Shown: piece by piece, positions 1 to 9,241 of the stretch
How the letters are laid out: the number at the start of each line of letters is the position of its first letter
Numbering within the stretch: position 1 is the stretch's first letter
Assembly (NCBI GenBank): GCA_001543395.1
Contig: LPNG01000020.1
Span: 634-33,233, forward strand
Direction of reading: 5' to 3'
DNA from: Candidatus Alcium sp. F082
Lineage (GTDB): Bacteria; Bacteroidota; Bacteroidia; Bacteroidales; F082
Length of the DNA stretch: 32,600 nt
Notes under the pieces: model-generated
What the model was told of the DNA's origin: nothing
The model's input: the letters and a program-made list of their open reading frames with translations, nothing else
The model's database searches: none
Made by a program: the position numbers and the translations under genes

Positions 1-76
1 CCAACACTCTGATGCAGAGGACTTCCTTTGCACCGCTATTGTCAGCTACTGCGAGTCTGGTTTCCTGTTGTATCAT
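1..76 (-). CDS. rplN: 50S ribosomal protein L14, N-terminal part (runs off the window)
   Basis: The first 25 codons, read leftward from the ATG at 74-76, give [20 protein letters not shown] followed by CIRVL, the conserved N terminus of L14. L14 binds 23S rRNA in the large subunit near the L19 and bL17 interface. The gene is cut by the window edge, not visibly broken. It follows rpsQ by a single base, so it belongs to the same S10-spc transcript. Confidence 0.95.
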   Translation of the reverse strand, partial: MIQQETRLAVADNSGAKEVLCIRVL

Positions 77-77
77 A

Positions 78-332
78 TTACTTAGCCCTTTCGATAATTT
101 CTACTAGTCTCCAACATTTTCTCTTACTCAGTGGACGAGTTTCCATGATGCGCACGGTATCACCGATGTTGCACTCTTCTTTCTCGTCATGAGCCATAAA
201 ACGGCTGGTTTTCTTGATAAACTTGCCGTAAATCGGGTGCTTCTCACGACGCTCGATCTCCACGACGATGGATTTCTGCATCTTGTTGCTGACGACCACG
301 CCGATTCTTTCTTTTCTAAGATTTCTTTCCAT
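78..332 (-). CDS. rpsQ: 30S ribosomal protein S17
   Basis: An 84-residue OB-fold primary 16S rRNA-binding protein, of family length. The start [20 protein letters not shown] and the conserved [20 protein letters not shown] segment identify S17. It sits 18 bp after rpmC and ends one base before rplN, in the order expected for the S10-spc operon. No anomalies are seen. Confidence 0.97.
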   Translation of the reverse strand: MERNLRKERIGVVVSNKMQKSIVVEIERREKHPIYGKFIKKTSRFMAHDEKEECNIGDTVRIMETRPLSKRKCWRLVEIIERAK

Positions 333-350
333 TGTATCTGCGTCGTTTAA

Positions 351-554
351 TTATTTATTACCTTCAAGTTCACGTCTTCTCAATTCGGTCAGATAACGGG
401 CAATGTTCTTGCGAGTTTCACGGATCTGATTGGGATTGTCGAGCGGCGAAACGGCGTGGTTAAGTCTCATCTTCACCAGCTGCTCGCGAGCCTGGTCCAA
501 ACGGTCGTTCAGGTCGGCAGTGCTCATCTCTCTGATTGCTTCTTGCTTTTTCAT
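351..554 (-). CDS. rpmC: 50S ribosomal protein L29
   Basis: A 67-residue helical protein with the L29 pattern: an N-terminal helix (STADLNDRLDQAREQLVKMR), then the NPNQIRETRKNIARYLTELRRRE motif. In the ribosome L29 lies by the peptide exit tunnel and contacts L23. It lies between rplP and rpsQ with 18 bp gaps on each side. Length is normal. Confidence 0.96.
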   Translation of the reverse strand: MKKQEAIREMSTADLNDRLDQAREQLVKMRLNHAVSPLDNPNQIRETRKNIARYLTELRRRELEGNK

Positions 555-572
555 TGTTTATTATCCTCCAAA

Positions 573-955
573 TTATTCGACGTAATCTCTTCTAACAACA
601 AACTTCGTGGTGACGGGCAGCTTTTGGGCGGCCAGACGGAGAGCCTCTTTGGCGACGGCCAACGGCACACCCTCGGCTTCAAACAGCATGTGACCCGGGG
701 TAACACGAGCTACAAAGTATTCGGGATCACCCTTACCTTTACCCATACGGACGTCCAAAGGCTTCTTGGTGATGGGTTTGTCGGGGAAGATGCGGATCCA
801 GATTTGGCCTTCACGCTTCATGTAACGGGTGACGGCCTGACGGCCAGTGTCTTGATTCCAAAAGAGCCGAAAGCAAGTTCATGGCCGCGGTGGGCGTTAC
901 CTTTCATCTTGCCTTTCTGTGGCCTTCTGTATTTTTGTCTTTTAGGTTGTAACAT
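573..955 (-). pseudogene. rplP: 50S ribosomal protein L16, disrupted by an internal deletion and frameshift
   Basis: L16 is expected here and both halves are present. From the ATG at 953-955, 45 codons give [20 protein letters not shown] through [11 protein letters not shown], a normal L16 N terminus. The frame then runs to a TGA at 818-820. A second frame gives [20 protein letters not shown] and the complete L16 C terminus to 573. Compared with the family, the segment between GIKTL and the QAVTRY helix (WITGRQIEAAR-like) is missing. This fits one deletion of about 37 bp near 843/844, where TGACGGCC occurs twice in tandem (830-845). The stop of the first frame overlaps the internal ATG at 819-821 (ATGA). 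L16 is close to essential and sits at the tRNA accommodation path, so an assembly or read error is the first explanation; a real lesion would need another copy. Confidence 0.9.
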
Positions 956-985
956 ATTCAGTCAACTTTTAAAGATTAAACACGA

Positions 986-1720
986 TCATTTACGTTTGCC
1001 TTCACCACCACGGCGGGGACCACGTCCGGCAGGACGCGGGGCACCACCCTGCTTCTTCGCAGGAGCGTTGACAGAGGTGGGCACCAGCTCGGGCTTGCCA
1101 TAAATTTCACCTTTACAGATCCACACCTTGATGCCGAGACGGCCATAAGAGGTATGGGCTTCCACCAAGGAGTAGTCGATGTCGGCGCGCAGCGTGTGCA
1201 GCGGGATACGACCTTCCTTGTACGACTCGGAACGTGCGATTTCGGCACCTCCGACACGACCCGAAATCAAGATCTTGATGCCTTCGGCGCCCATTCTCAT
1301 GGTACCGAACGAAGCGGTCTTGATGGCGCGGCGATACGACACGCGGCCTTCAATCTGCTTGGCAATAGTGCTTGCCACGATGTAAGCGTCAAGCTCAGGT
1401 CTCTTGATCTCGTTGATGTTGATTTGGATTTCCTTGCCGGTGAGCTTCACCAGTTCTTTCTTCAGCTTGTCGACTTCCTCGCCACCCTTGCCGATGATCA
1501 TACCCGGGCGAGCGGTGAAGATGGTGACAGTGACGTACTTCAAGGAACGTTCGATGGCGATCTTTGAGATGCCGGCTTTGCCGAGACGGGCGTTCAGATA
1601 CTTGCGGATCTTATCGTCCTCAACGAGCTTAGCCGAAAAGTCTTTTCCGCCAAACCAATTGGAGTCCCATCCTTTGATGACTCCCAGTCTAAGACCTATA
1701 GGATTAGTTTTTTGTCCCAT
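986..1720 (-). CDS. rpsC: 30S ribosomal protein S3
   Basis: A 244-residue small-subunit protein at the mRNA entry channel. The KH domain is visible at [18 protein letters not shown] (about residues 75-92), and the C-terminal S3 domain has [21 protein letters not shown] and [20 protein letters not shown]. The last 30 residues form a Gly/Arg/Pro-rich basic tail. It starts with [13 protein letters not shown], typical of S3. It lies 24 bp after rplV and 30 bp before rplP. Confidence 0.97.
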   Translation of the reverse strand: MGQKTNPIGLRLGVIKGWDSNWFGGKDFSAKLVEDDKIRKYLNARLGKAGISKIAIERSLKYVTVTIFTARPGMIIGKGGEEVDKLKKELVKLTGKEIQININEIKRPELDAYIVASTIAKQIEGRVSYRRAIKTASFGTMRMGAEGIKILISGRVGGAEIARSESYKEGRIPLHTLRADIDYSLVEAHTSYGRLGIKVWICKGEIYGKPELVPTSVNAPAKKQGGAPRPAGRGPRRGGEGKRK

Positions 1721-1744
1721 TATTTAAATCTTTTTATTCTCCAA

Positions 1745-2152
1745 TTATTCTTCGTTAGCAATTCTGCTGTCCACAATGATCGTAACGTGGTTCGAGCGCT
1801 TGCGGATGTGGAAAGCACGTCCGTGAGGGGCGGCTTGGATACGCTTCAGCGTACGGCCTTCGTCGACCCAGATCTCTTTCACGTAAAGGTTGCTGTCTTC
1901 AACGCGTTTGCCTTCATTCTTGGCTTCCCAGTTGGCGATGGCCGAACGGAGCAGCTTGTAAATCGGCTTGGCGGCGTCCTTAGTCGAGTATTGCAACGAG
2001 TGCAGTGCCAACTCCACCTTTTGACCTCTGATCATGTCGGCCACAAGGCGCATCTTGTAGGGTGATGTCGGGGTATCGTTCAGATGAGCGATGGCGACAT
2101 TCTTGCGAGCTTCCTTAATTGCTTCTGCTCTATTATGCTTTCTTGCTCCCAT
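1745..2152 (-). CDS. rplV: 50S ribosomal protein L22
   Basis: A 135-residue protein whose beta hairpin lines the peptide exit tunnel. The conserved C-terminal hairpin GRTLKRIQAAPHGRAFHIRK followed by RSNHVTIIVD is intact, as is the SPYKMRLVADMIRG helix. No macrolide-resistance type deletion is evident in the hairpin loop. Spacing is 15 bp from rpsS. Confidence 0.97.
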   Translation of the reverse strand: MGARKHNRAEAIKEARKNVAIAHLNDTPTSPYKMRLVADMIRGQKVELALHSLQYSTKDAAKPIYKLLRSAIANWEAKNEGKRVEDSNLYVKEIWVDEGRTLKRIQAAPHGRAFHIRKRSNHVTIIVDSRIANEE

Positions 2153-2167
2153 TGTTAGCTCCTTTCA

Positions 2168-2446
2168 TTATTTGTTACCTTTATCTTTACTACCGGCATG
2201 ACCTCTGAAGATACGGGTCGGAGCGAACTCGCCCAGCTTGTGGCCAACCATGTTCTCAGTCACGTAGACAGGGATGAACTTGTTGCCATTGTGGACGGCG
2301 ATCGTTTGACCGACGAAATCAGGAGAAATCATCGATGCTCTTGACCAGGTCTTGATGACGGTCTTCTTGCCGCTTTGTACATTTTCCATCACTCTCTGTT
2401 GGAGTTTGTAGTGGATATACGGGCCTTTCTTTAATGATCTACTCAT
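2168..2446 (-). CDS. rpsS: 30S ribosomal protein S19
   Basis: A 92-residue protein of the 30S head that forms a complex with S13. It begins [11 protein letters not shown] and carries the invariant core [20 protein letters not shown] and [16 protein letters not shown]. Length and motifs are normal. It lies between rplB and rplV in the usual order. Confidence 0.97.
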   Translation of the reverse strand: MSRSLKKGPYIHYKLQQRVMENVQSGKKTVIKTWSRASMISPDFVGQTIAVHNGNKFIPVYVTENMVGHKLGEFAPTRIFRGHAGSKDKGNK

Positions 2447-2472
2447 AGTATTATGCGATTTTCCTGATTAAA

Positions 2473-3297
2473 TTACTTCTTCTTTCTGTCGATGATATAC
2501 TTGTTCGAAGCAGCCTTCGGTGAGCGGGTCTTGTAGCCCTTTGCCGGCAAGCCCTTGCGTGAGCGCGGGTGACCGCCAGAGGCACGACCTTCACCACCAC
2601 CCATCGGGTGATCGACCGGGTTCATCACAACACCACGGTTGTGCGGACGGCGACCGAGCCAGCGGCTGCGACCAGCCTTACCTGACTTCTCGAGGTTATG
2701 GTCAGCGTTCGAAACGCTGCCGATGGTAGCCTTACAAGCTTGGAGAATCATACGGGTCTCGCCTGAGGGCATACGCAGGATGGCGTACTTGCCGTCGCGG
2801 CTCATCAGCTGGGCATAGCTGCCGGCGCTGCGGGCCATCTTGGCACCCTGGCCAGGACGGAGCTCGATGTTGTGGATAATCGTACCGAAGGGGATCTCGC
2901 TCAGATAAAGCGTGTTGCCAACGTTGGGTTGGATGCCCTTACCGGAGAGGATTTCCTGACCGACCTTCAGACCGGCAGGAGCGATGATGTAGCGCTTCTC
3001 ACCGTCCTTGTAGAATACGAGGGCGATACGAGCGGTACGGTTCGGATCATATTCAATGGTCTTCACAACGCCCGGGATACCATCCTTATCGCGCTTGAAG
3101 TCAATGATTCTGTACATTCTCTTATGGCCGCCGCCACGGTAGCGGACAGTCATTTCACCACTGGAGTTACGACCACCCGTGCTCTTCTTGGGTCTCAGTA
3201 ACGACTTCTCGGGTTTGTCGGTCGTGATCTCGTCAAATGCGCTAATAACCTTAAAGCGCTGACCTGGTGTTGTAGGTTTATATTTCTTTAGTGCCAT
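2473..3297 (-). CDS. rplB: 50S ribosomal protein L2
   Basis: A 274-residue protein of the peptidyl-transferase region and intersubunit bridge B7b. The conserved C-terminal RNA-binding segment [20 protein letters not shown], with the functionally important His, is present, along with the [20 protein letters not shown] motif near the N terminus. Full family length. It begins 2 bp after the rplW stop. Confidence 0.98.
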   Translation of the reverse strand: MALKKYKPTTPGQRFKVISAFDEITTDKPEKSLLRPKKSTGGRNSSGEMTVRYRGGGHKRMYRIIDFKRDKDGIPGVVKTIEYDPNRTARIALVFYKDGEKRYIIAPAGLKVGQEILSGKGIQPNVGNTLYLSEIPFGTIIHNIELRPGQGAKMARSAGSYAQLMSRDGKYAILRMPSGETRMILQACKATIGSVSNADHNLEKSGKAGRSRWLGRRPHNRGVVMNPVDHPMGGGEGRASGGHPRSRKGLPAKGYKTRSPKAASNKYIIDRKKK

Positions 3298-3299
3298 GA

Positions 3300-3590
3300 T
3301 CAGATGTTGCTATAAAAGTCAATTGTGTAACCTTCTTTCAACGTCACGACAGCTTTCTTGAAAGCGGCGGCGCGACCAGTGATGACGCCCGACTTGGTGT
3401 AGCGTGACTTCTTTTTACCTGCGTAGTTCATCGTGTTGACAGCCTCAACCTTCACATCGTAGAGCTTTTCGATGGCGTCCTTGATCTGATACTTGTTGGC
3501 GTTCTTGTCAACGATGAAAGCGAACCTATTCAGCTTCTCGCTGATAGCGGTCATCTTTTCAGTAATGACGGGTTTCTTTATGATAATCAT
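3300..3590 (-). CDS. rplW: 50S ribosomal protein L23
   Basis: A 96-residue protein at the tunnel exit, the docking site for trigger factor and SRP. Recognised by [20 protein letters not shown] and by [20 protein letters not shown]. Normal length; 19 bp downstream of rplD and almost abutting rplB. Confidence 0.97.
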   Translation of the reverse strand: MIIIKKPVITEKMTAISEKLNRFAFIVDKNANKYQIKDAIEKLYDVKVEAVNTMNYAGKKKSRYTKSGVITGRAAAFKKAVVTLKEGYTIDFYSNI

Positions 3591-3609
3591 TTCTCGTGCA
3601 TTTTAAGGG

Positions 3610-4245
3610 TTAAAACTCTCTGTTCAAGACATCCACGATAGGTTGTAGAGCGCCTTCGGTGAGGAAGATGTTCTTGGCCTTCAGAATATCATAAGTATTC
3701 AAGTTGCGAGCCAAAGCGACTTCGGTGCGCTGGATGTTCCTTGAAGAAAGGATAACATTCTTGTTGGGCTCAGCAAACACGAAGAGGTTACGGTTGCCAT
3801 TGACCTTGAAAGAGTCAAGCACCTGAACCATCTGCTTGGTCTTGATGGCATCGAAGTTGAAGTCCTCGACGATGCGGATGGCGCCGTCGCTGATCTTGCT
3901 CGACAGGGCCGACTTACGAGCCAGCACCTTGACCTTCTTGTTCAGTTTGAAGCTGTAGTCACGCGGCTTGGGACCAAACACGCGGGCACCGCCTCTCAGC
4001 AGGGGTGAATTGATGTCGCCACGGCGTGCACCGCCCGTACCCTTCTGACGGAAGAGCTTGCGGGTGCTACCAGACAACTCGCTACGTTCCTTTGACTTGT
4101 GAGTACCTTGACGTTGGTCGGCCAGGTATTGTCTCACTGCCAGATACATGACATGCTCGTTGGGTTCGATGCCGTAAATGTCGTCATTCAGCTGAACCTT
4201 GCGGCCAGTATCTTCGCCTTTGATGTTATAAACTGTTAACTCCAT
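3610..4245 (-). CDS. rplD: 50S ribosomal protein L4
   Basis: A 211-residue protein with a globular domain and the tunnel loop containing [20 protein letters not shown] and [20 protein letters not shown]. In E. coli L4 also represses the S10 operon; whether it does so here cannot be judged. Its start lies inside the 3' end of rplC (10 bp overlap), pointing to coupled translation. Confidence 0.97.
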   Translation of the reverse strand: MELTVYNIKGEDTGRKVQLNDDIYGIEPNEHVMYLAVRQYLADQRQGTHKSKERSELSGSTRKLFRQKGTGGARRGDINSPLLRGGARVFGPKPRDYSFKLNKKVKVLARKSALSSKISDGAIRIVEDFNFDAIKTKQMVQVLDSFKVNGNRNLFVFAEPNKNVILSSRNIQRTEVALARNLNTYDILKAKNIFLTEGALQPIVDVLNREF

Positions 4246-4865
4246 CTCTCAATCATTAAATATCCGTTATTATGGCCCGGAACGGCGCCCTTCACCACTA
4301 ACAAATTCTTCTCGGGAACGACCTTCATGATCATGAGGTTCGTCACCTTCACTTTACGGTTGCCCATCTGGCCGCCCATACGCAAACCCTTGAACACTCT
4401 CGAAGGATAAGCGCAAGCACCGATGGAACCCGGTTTTCTCAAACGGTTGTGTTGACCGTGAGTTGCTTGACCAACGCCATTGAAATGATGGCGTTTCACT
4501 ACGCCCTGGAAGCCTTTACCTTTGCTGATGCCACTGACATCAACATACTCGCCTTCCATGAACACGTCGACAGTAAGCGTCTCGCCTAATTGTTTTCTGT
4601 GGCCTTCTTCGAAACGCGTAAACTCGCGCACCAGCTTCTTAGGAGTCGTGTTGGCCTTGGCAAAGTGACCTTGCTCGGCCTTGGAGGTATTCTTCACCTT
4701 CTTCTCGTCGAAACCTAACTGGATAGCGCTGTAACCGTCTTTCTCAATCGTTCTGACTTGGGTGACAACGCAAGGACCTGCCTCGATGACAGTGACGGGA
4801 ACCATCTTTCCGGCCTCGTCGTAAATGCTTGTCATACCAATCTTTTTTCCTAGTAATCCTGACAT
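4236..4865 (-). CDS. rplC: 50S ribosomal protein L3
   Basis: A 209-residue large-subunit assembly initiator whose extension reaches the peptidyl-transferase centre. The W-finger and central loop region ([40 protein letters not shown]) is intact, and the N terminus [20 protein letters not shown] is typical. Its 3' end overlaps rplD by 10 bp. Confidence 0.97.
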   Translation of the reverse strand: MSGLLGKKIGMTSIYDEAGKMVPVTVIEAGPCVVTQVRTIEKDGYSAIQLGFDEKKVKNTSKAEQGHFAKANTTPKKLVREFTRFEEGHRKQLGETLTVDVFMEGEYVDVSGISKGKGFQGVVKRHHFNGVGQATHGQHNRLRKPGSIGACAYPSRVFKGLRMGGQMGNRKVKVTNLMIMKVVPEKNLLVVKGAVPGHNNGYLMIERWS

Positions 4866-4910
4866 GCTACTTTAGCTTTTAAATTTTGTTGTACTAGATA
4901 GGTTTAATAA

Positions 4911-5216
4911 TTACAATTTGATTTCTACTTCCACACCGCTGGGGAGCTCCAGCTTCATCAGTGCGTCGATCGTCTGAGAGGTCGAGTTGTAGATGTCGAG
5001 CAAACGCTTGTAGGTCGAAAGCTCGAACTGCTCTCTCGATTTCTTGTGGACGAAGGTCGAACGGAGAACGGTGTAGATCTTCTTGTTGGTCGGCAACGGA
5101 ATAGGACCGCTGACAACAGCTCCAGTCGACTTGATGGTTTTTACGATCTTCTCGGCTGACTTGTCAACCAAGTTGTGGTCGTGCGACTTCAGTTTAATTC
5201 TAATTCTCTGGCTCAC
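4911..5216 (-). CDS. rpsJ: 30S ribosomal protein S10
   Basis: A 101-residue protein (NusE in antitermination), starting [20 protein letters not shown] and containing the conserved loop [20 protein letters not shown] with the HKKSREQFE motif. It lies 27 bp downstream of fusA. The absence of a tuf gene between them matches the Bacteroidota arrangement. Confidence 0.97.
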   Translation of the reverse strand: MSQRIRIKLKSHDHNLVDKSAEKIVKTIKSTGAVVSGPIPLPTNKKIYTVLRSTFVHKKSREQFELSTYKRLLDIYNSTSQTIDALMKLELPSGVEVEIKL

Positions 5217-5243
5217 AATAATTATTTTTATTGAATTGTTTGC

Positions 5244-7367
5244 TTAAATGAATAATAGTCCTTTTGCTTTCTTGATCACCACTTCGGCAATGGCCTCGGG
5301 GACAGGGGCATAGTGGCTCAGCTCCATATTGAAGTTGGCGCGGCCCGACGACAGCGAGCGCAGCGTGGTGATGTAACCGAACATCTCCGCCAGCGGCACG
5401 TCTGCCTTGATCGTCTGGAAACCAATGCTTGCAATGACTTCGCGCAATATTGATCTTTTCTTGTTCAAATCGCCCGTGACGTCACCTAAGTACTCGTCGG
5501 GGCAATGGATTTCAACTCTCATGATAGGCTCCATCAACACGGCACCAGCCTTGAGGCCAGCTTCCTTGAAGGCGATGTGGGCAGCCGTCTCGAACGAGAG
5601 GGCGTCACTATCGACGGGATGGAACGAACCATCGGTAAGGGTCACCTTGAGGTTCTCGACCGGGAAGCCTGCCAACACACCGTTGGACAGGGCGCCCTTG
5701 AAGCCTCGCTCCGTGGCTTGGATGAACTCGGCAGAGAGGACACCACCCTTCACTTCGTTGACAAACTGCAATCCGTGTACACCTTCTTCGGCAGGACCCA
5801 TAGTGAACTCGATATCGGCAAACTTTCCCTTGCCACCGGTCTGTTTTTTATAGACTTCACGATGCTGAATTGTTTGAGTAAAGGCTTCCTTGTACGCGAC
5901 CTGCGGACGGCCGGAGTTGACTTCAACGCCAAACTCTCTCTTGAGGCGGTCCATGATAATGTCAAGGTGCAATTCGCCCATACCTGCCAATATGGTCTGG
6001 CCCGAATTTTCGTCGGTGTGTACGAACAGCGTAGGATCCTCCTCAACCAACTTGGCCAAGGACTGATCGAGCTTGTCGAGGTCTGCTGTAACTTTGGGTT
6101 CGATGGCGATGTTCACCACGGGCTCGGGGAACTTGATGTTCTCGAGCACCAATGGCTTGTTCTCGACACAGAGCGTATCGCCCGTGCGGATGAGCTTGAA
6201 TCCGACGGCGGCACCGATGTCGCCAGCCGAGATCTCTTCCAAGGGCAATTGCTTGTTGGCATGCATCTGAACGATCTTGGCGATGCGTTCGCGCTTGCCG
6301 GTCGACACGTTGAGAACCATCTCACCAGCCTTCAAAGTCCCGGAATAGACGCGGAAGAAGCAGAGGCGGCCGACGAAGGGATCGGTGGCAATCTTGAACG
6401 CCAGGGCGCAGAAAGGCTCCTTGGGGTCGGCCTTACGGATCTCTTCTTGTTCGGTCTTAGGATTGATACCCTTCACGTGGTCGATGTCAAGCGGGCTGGG
6501 CAGGTAGTTGACGATGGCGTCAAGCAGGGGCTGCACGCACTTGTTCTTGAACGACGAGCCGCACATTACCGGGCAAATGCGAAGGTCAAGCGTAGCCTTG
6601 CGGATTTGGGCGATGATTTCGTCTTCGGTAATGCTGTCAGGGTCTTCCATGTACTTCTCGAACAACTGTTCGTCGTCTTCGACGGCGCCCTCGATGAGGC
6701 GGGTGCGGTAGTCCGCGACCATGTCTTTCATGTCTTCGGGGATATCGATCTCGTCGAACACGGAACCGTTGTCCACTTCTTCCCAAGCGTACGCCTTATT
6801 CCTAATCAAGTCAACAATACCGATGAACTCGTCTTCGGCACCGATGGGCAGCTGGACGGCGACCGGAGTAGCGTGGAGCTTCTCGCGGATTTGGTCCATC
6901 ACCTTATAGAAATCGGCGCCTGCGCGGTCCATCTTGTTGACGTAGCAGATACGCGGGACGTTGTATTTGTTGGCTTGGTGCCAGACGGTCTCCGACTGAG
7001 GCTCCACCCCACCGACGGCGCAGAAGATGGCGATGGCGCCATCGAGCACGCGCAGCGAACGTTCCACCTCGACGGTAAAGTCGACGTGGCCAGGGGTGTC
7101 GATGATGTTGATCTTGTAAGCCTCATTGTTAAGGTGCCAGAACACCGTTGTTGCAGCAGAAGTGATGGTGATGCCACGCTCTTGCTCCTGTACCATCCAG
7201 TCCATGGTGGCGGCGCCGTCGTGAACTTCACCTATCTTATGACTACGGCCAGTATAATAGAGGATACGCTCAGTCGTCGTCGTCTTACCAGCGTCGATGT
7301 GAGCCATGATGCCGATATTACGCGTGAGGCTGAGAGGATTCATCATATTTTCCTGTCCGTTTTGCAT
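5244..7367 (-). CDS. fusA: Elongation factor G
   Basis: A 707-residue translocase GTPase. G-motifs are visible: [12 protein letters not shown] (G1, residues about 22-33), RGITITSAA (switch I/G2), [11 protein letters not shown] (G3) and NKMDRAGAD (G4). Domains II to V follow, with [20 protein letters not shown] in domain III and the domain IV/V boundary near [17 protein letters not shown]. Domain V has [12 protein letters not shown] rather than the RRGxxxGME motif of classical EF-G1, so it may be a different EF-G subtype even though it sits in the str operon. The start at 7367 was kept because [17 protein letters not shown] follows within ten residues; Met8 or Met9 are alternatives. Confidence 0.96.
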   Translation of the reverse strand: MQNGQENMMNPLSLTRNIGIMAHIDAGKTTTTERILYYTGRSHKIGEVHDGAATMDWMVQEQERGITITSAATTVFWHLNNEAYKINIIDTPGHVDFTVEVERSLRVLDGAIAIFCAVGGVEPQSETVWHQANKYNVPRICYVNKMDRAGADFYKVMDQIREKLHATPVAVQLPIGAEDEFIGIVDLIRNKAYAWEEVDNGSVFDEIDIPEDMKDMVADYRTRLIEGAVEDDEQLFEKYMEDPDSITEDEIIAQIRKATLDLRICPVMCGSSFKNKCVQPLLDAIVNYLPSPLDIDHVKGINPKTEQEEIRKADPKEPFCALAFKIATDPFVGRLCFFRVYSGTLKAGEMVLNVSTGKRERIAKIVQMHANKQLPLEEISAGDIGAAVGFKLIRTGDTLCVENKPLVLENIKFPEPVVNIAIEPKVTADLDKLDQSLAKLVEEDPTLFVHTDENSGQTILAGMGELHLDIIMDRLKREFGVEVNSGRPQVAYKEAFTQTIQHREVYKKQTGGKGKFADIEFTMGPAEEGVHGLQFVNEVKGGVLSAEFIQATERGFKGALSNGVLAGFPVENLKVTLTDGSFHPVDSDALSFETAAHIAFKEAGLKAGAVLMEPIMRVEIHCPDEYLGDVTGDLNKKRSILREVIASIGFQTIKADVPLAEMFGYITTLRSLSSGRANFNMELSHYAPVPEAIAEVVIKKAKGLLFI

Positions 7368-7385
7368 AATGTCTAGTCTCTCCTA

Positions 7386-7853
7386 TTAGAATCTGAAATG
7401 CGAGAATGCCTTATTGGCATCTGCCATTCTGTGGATTTCTTCTTTCTTCTTGAATGCAGAACCTTCTTCCTTGTAAGCTGCCATGATTTCCGAAGCGAGC
7501 TTCAGAGCCATCGATTTCTCGTGACGTTTGCGGGCATAACCGATCAGGTTCTTCATACCGATGCTCTGCTTACGGGCAGGACGGATCTCTGAAGGAATCT
7601 GGAAGGTAGCACCACCAATACGACGGCTTCTTACTTCCACTTGAGGGGTAACGTTGGCCAGGGCCTTCTTCCACACCTCAACTGGATTTTCGTTGAGCTT
7701 ACTTTCAACGATGTCCATTGCTTCGTAGAAAATCTGATAAGCCAAATTCTTCTTACCTTCGAGCATGATGTTGTTCACGAACTTAGTGACCTGAACATCA
7801 CCGTACTTGGGGTCAGGAAGGATAATTCTCTTCTTTGGTTTAGCTTTTCTCAT
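7386..7853 (-). CDS. rpsG: 30S ribosomal protein S7
   Basis: A 155-residue primary binder of the 3' major domain of 16S rRNA, and in E. coli the translational repressor of the str operon. [39 protein letters not shown] and the C-terminal [15 protein letters not shown] identify it. Length is normal. It lies 31 bp after rpsL and 18 bp before fusA. Confidence 0.97.
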   Translation of the reverse strand: MRKAKPKKRIILPDPKYGDVQVTKFVNNIMLEGKKNLAYQIFYEAMDIVESKLNENPVEVWKKALANVTPQVEVRSRRIGGATFQIPSEIRPARKQSIGMKNLIGYARKRHEKSMALKLASEIMAAYKEEGSAFKKKEEIHRMADANKAFSHFRF

Positions 7854-7884
7854 GTCTTTTAAGTCTTTCTGTTTTGACTAATCG

Positions 7885-8241
7885 TTATTTCTTTGCGGCT
7901 TGTTTGGGTCGTTTAGCACCGTACTTAGATCTGCGCTGGCGGCGGCCTTCAACGCCAGAGGTATCCAAAGCGCCTCTGATGATGTGGTAACGCACACCCG
8001 GCAAATCCTTAACACGACCTCCTCTGATCATAACAATGCTGTGTTCCTGCAGGTTGTGGCCCTCACCAGGGATGTAGGCGTTGACCTCCTTTTGGTTGGT
8101 CAGACGAACCCTAGCGACCTTACGCATAGCGGAGTTAGGCTTCTTGGGGGTCGTCGTGTAAACACGCACGCACACACCGCGACTGCTCTTGTCGATCAAT
8201 TTTTGGCGCCCTTTGCGCACTAATTGTTGAATAGTCGGCAT
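7885..8241 (-). CDS. rpsL: 30S ribosomal protein S12 with an internal in-frame deletion
   Basis: S12 monitors codon-anticodon pairing at the decoding centre. The core is unmistakable: [20 protein letters not shown], then [20 protein letters not shown] and [20 protein letters not shown]. The protein is only 118 residues long. After LIDKS (residue 19) it jumps to SRGVCVRV, whereas S12 proteins normally have about ten more residues here (a KSPALxxCPQ-like stretch) before RRGVC. The loss is in frame, near 8182-8187. That segment is part of the N-terminal region that threads through the 30S body, so its absence is unexpected. The gene is otherwise intact and is first in the operon. Confidence 0.95.
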   Translation of the reverse strand: MPTIQQLVRKGRQKLIDKSSRGVCVRVYTTTPKKPNSAMRKVARVRLTNQKEVNAYIPGEGHNLQEHSIVMIRGGRVKDLPGVRYHIIRGALDTSGVEGRRQRRSKYGAKRPKQAAKK

Positions 8242-8511
8242 TTTTAATTTGTTAGGTTAATTTGTTAGTTATTTAATCCGTTGATTAGGAATTATTTACA
8301 AACTCATACCAAACTGGCCGAGGGCAACTCTTTGCAAGATGTAGTCAGGGAAACATAATAAGCCTTGGACGGCTTAGAAGTCTATAAAACCCACTCCGTG
8401 ACAATTTTTACGCTTGATTTTGGCGTCACTTCGTGTAGAAACCTATTACGTTTTAGCTTATCAGGTTCCTTAACTATATCATTTTCAAGGGCAAGCCCTC
8501 ATTCAATTCAG
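8242..8511 (-). promoter_or_regulatory. Leader region of the rpsL operon
   Basis: No gene is supported between rpsL and the terminator at 8644-8686. From the inferred start site near 8511 the leftward transcript would carry about 270 untranslated bases. Visible short hairpins are AGGGC/GCCCT around 8489-8500 and AAGCC/GGCTT around 8360-8375. The last 40 bases before the ATG are A+T-rich with repeated AACAAATTAA and no Shine-Dalgarno sequence. A long leader suggests control by a ribosomal protein, but no known leader family is recognised; that role is inference. Confidence 0.5.
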
Positions 8512-8517
8512 CGGGTG

Positions 8518-8525
8518 CAAAAGTA
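8518..8525 (-). promoter_or_regulatory. Promoter -7 box of the ribosomal operon
   Basis: On the minus strand the sequence reads TACTTTTG followed by CACCCGC, matching the Bacteroidota -7 consensus TAnnTTTG. It is the best candidate for the main promoter of rpsL and the downstream operon. The -33 element is not clear. Confidence 0.6.
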
Positions 8526-8643
8526 CAACTTTTTTCAATACGCCGCGCACTTTTTTGAAAATATTTGGAAAAATTGTTGATATAATTATTTATATAATTG
8601 TTTTTCAGTTGATTAAGCATGTTGAAAACTAAATCTTATGCAT

Positions 8644-8686
8644 AAAAAAAGCGTCTTTTTCGACTCGTTTTTGCCGAAAAAGACGC
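8644..8686 (-). terminator. Intrinsic terminator downstream of the 110-aa gene
   Basis: A perfect 12-bp stem GCGTCTTTTTCG (8651-8662) / CGAAAAAGACGC (8675-8686) with a 12-nt loop. In leftward transcription it is followed by seven T (8644-8650 read on the minus strand). It would end transcription of the gene at 8767-9099 before the ribosomal promoter. Confidence 0.85.
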
Positions 8687-8702
8687 CTATTTGACACGAA
8701 AT

Positions 8703-8761
8703 CGGCTGTCTATAGATTCCATCCTACGCACTTTTCCACGCAGGAATGACATAGACAGCCG
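8703..8761. repeat. Long inverted repeat between the 110-aa gene and its terminator
   Basis: CGGCTGTCTAT at 8703-8713 is the exact reverse complement of ATAGACAGCCG at 8751-8761, with 37 bp between. Inside, ATTCC (8716-8720) and GGAAT (8743-8747) form a second arm. The pair lies 6 bp after the stop codon of the gene at 8767-9099. It has no T tract, so it is not a terminator itself. It could be a MITE or REP-like unit, or an mRNA 3'-end structure; copy number is unknown. Confidence 0.6.
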
Positions 8762-8766
8762 CTTTC

Positions 8767-9099
8767 TCAATATTTCACAAAACGGTCCTCTCCGTTGCTC
8801 AAACCGAGCAATTCGCTGCGACCGAAGAGGAGGAAAATCTTGTGGTCCCAGATGAGCTCCCACAGGATACGGCTCACACGGACCTGCTCTTCGGGGGCGA
8901 GTTCCTCACTGGTGATGGTGGTGTTGTCGTCGAGCTTTTTCACCTTGTTCTCTTGGAAAGCCACCTGGATAAGCTGGTAGCAAAGGTTGACGAAGGTGAT
9001 GCCAGTGGTGTGGTCGCGGCTGTCCATCACCATATTGATTCTGTCTCTGAGCTCCTCGTTGTTGTAGAGGAGATGAACGGGATTGGAGTCGTAATTCAT
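8767..9099 (-). CDS. Hypothetical protein, 110 aa
   Basis: Family not recognised. The protein begins MNYDSNPVHLLYNNEELRDR and is acidic and probably helical, without a signal peptide, membrane segment or Cys residues that would suggest metal binding beyond a single Cys. Coding is supported by a promoter box at 9125-9132, a terminator at 8644-8686, and codon use like its neighbours. It is transcribed away from the lpdA transcription unit. Likely a cytosolic protein; no function is proposed. Confidence 0.8.
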   Translation of the reverse strand: MNYDSNPVHLLYNNEELRDRINMVMDSRDHTTGITFVNLCYQLIQVAFQENKVKKLDDNTTITSEELAPEEQVRVSRILWELIWDHKIFLLFGRSELLGLSNGEDRFVKY

Positions 9100-9124
9100 A
9101 GCTGTTTCATTTTAGAATATGGTG

Positions 9125-9132
9125 CAAAGATA
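9125..9132 (-). promoter_or_regulatory. Promoter of the 110-aa gene
   Basis: Minus-strand TATCTTTG matches TAnnTTTG, with a TTG 19 bp upstream acting as a plausible -33 element. The box lies 26 bp before the ATG at 9099. It is back to back with the rightward box at 9216-9223. Confidence 0.65.
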
Positions 9133-9215
9133 GGGATTATTTCGAAACTTGCAACATTTTGGCCGACCATGGAACACTTTTTTACACCTTATATTAATAT
9201 GTCGTGCCGATTTCG

Positions 9216-9223
9216 TACCTTTG
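9216..9223 (+). promoter_or_regulatory. Promoter upstream of the 42-aa ORF and lpdA
   Basis: TACCTTTG matches the Bacteroidota -7 consensus and lies 19 bp before the ATG of the small membrane ORF at 9242. The -33 region is A+T-rich without a clear TTTG. Confidence 0.6.
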
Positions 9224-9241
9224 CACCAAATTTTGAACAAA

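Noticed and set aside
5505-7376. Very long plus-strand frame (623 codons) opposite fusA
   Set aside because: It mirrors EF-G codon structure on the opposite strand; fusA is certain and the antisense protein has no recognisable features.
8365-8580. 71-codon plus-strand frame upstream of rpsL
   Set aside because: Lies in the leader and promoter region of the minus-strand operon, with no promoter or family features.
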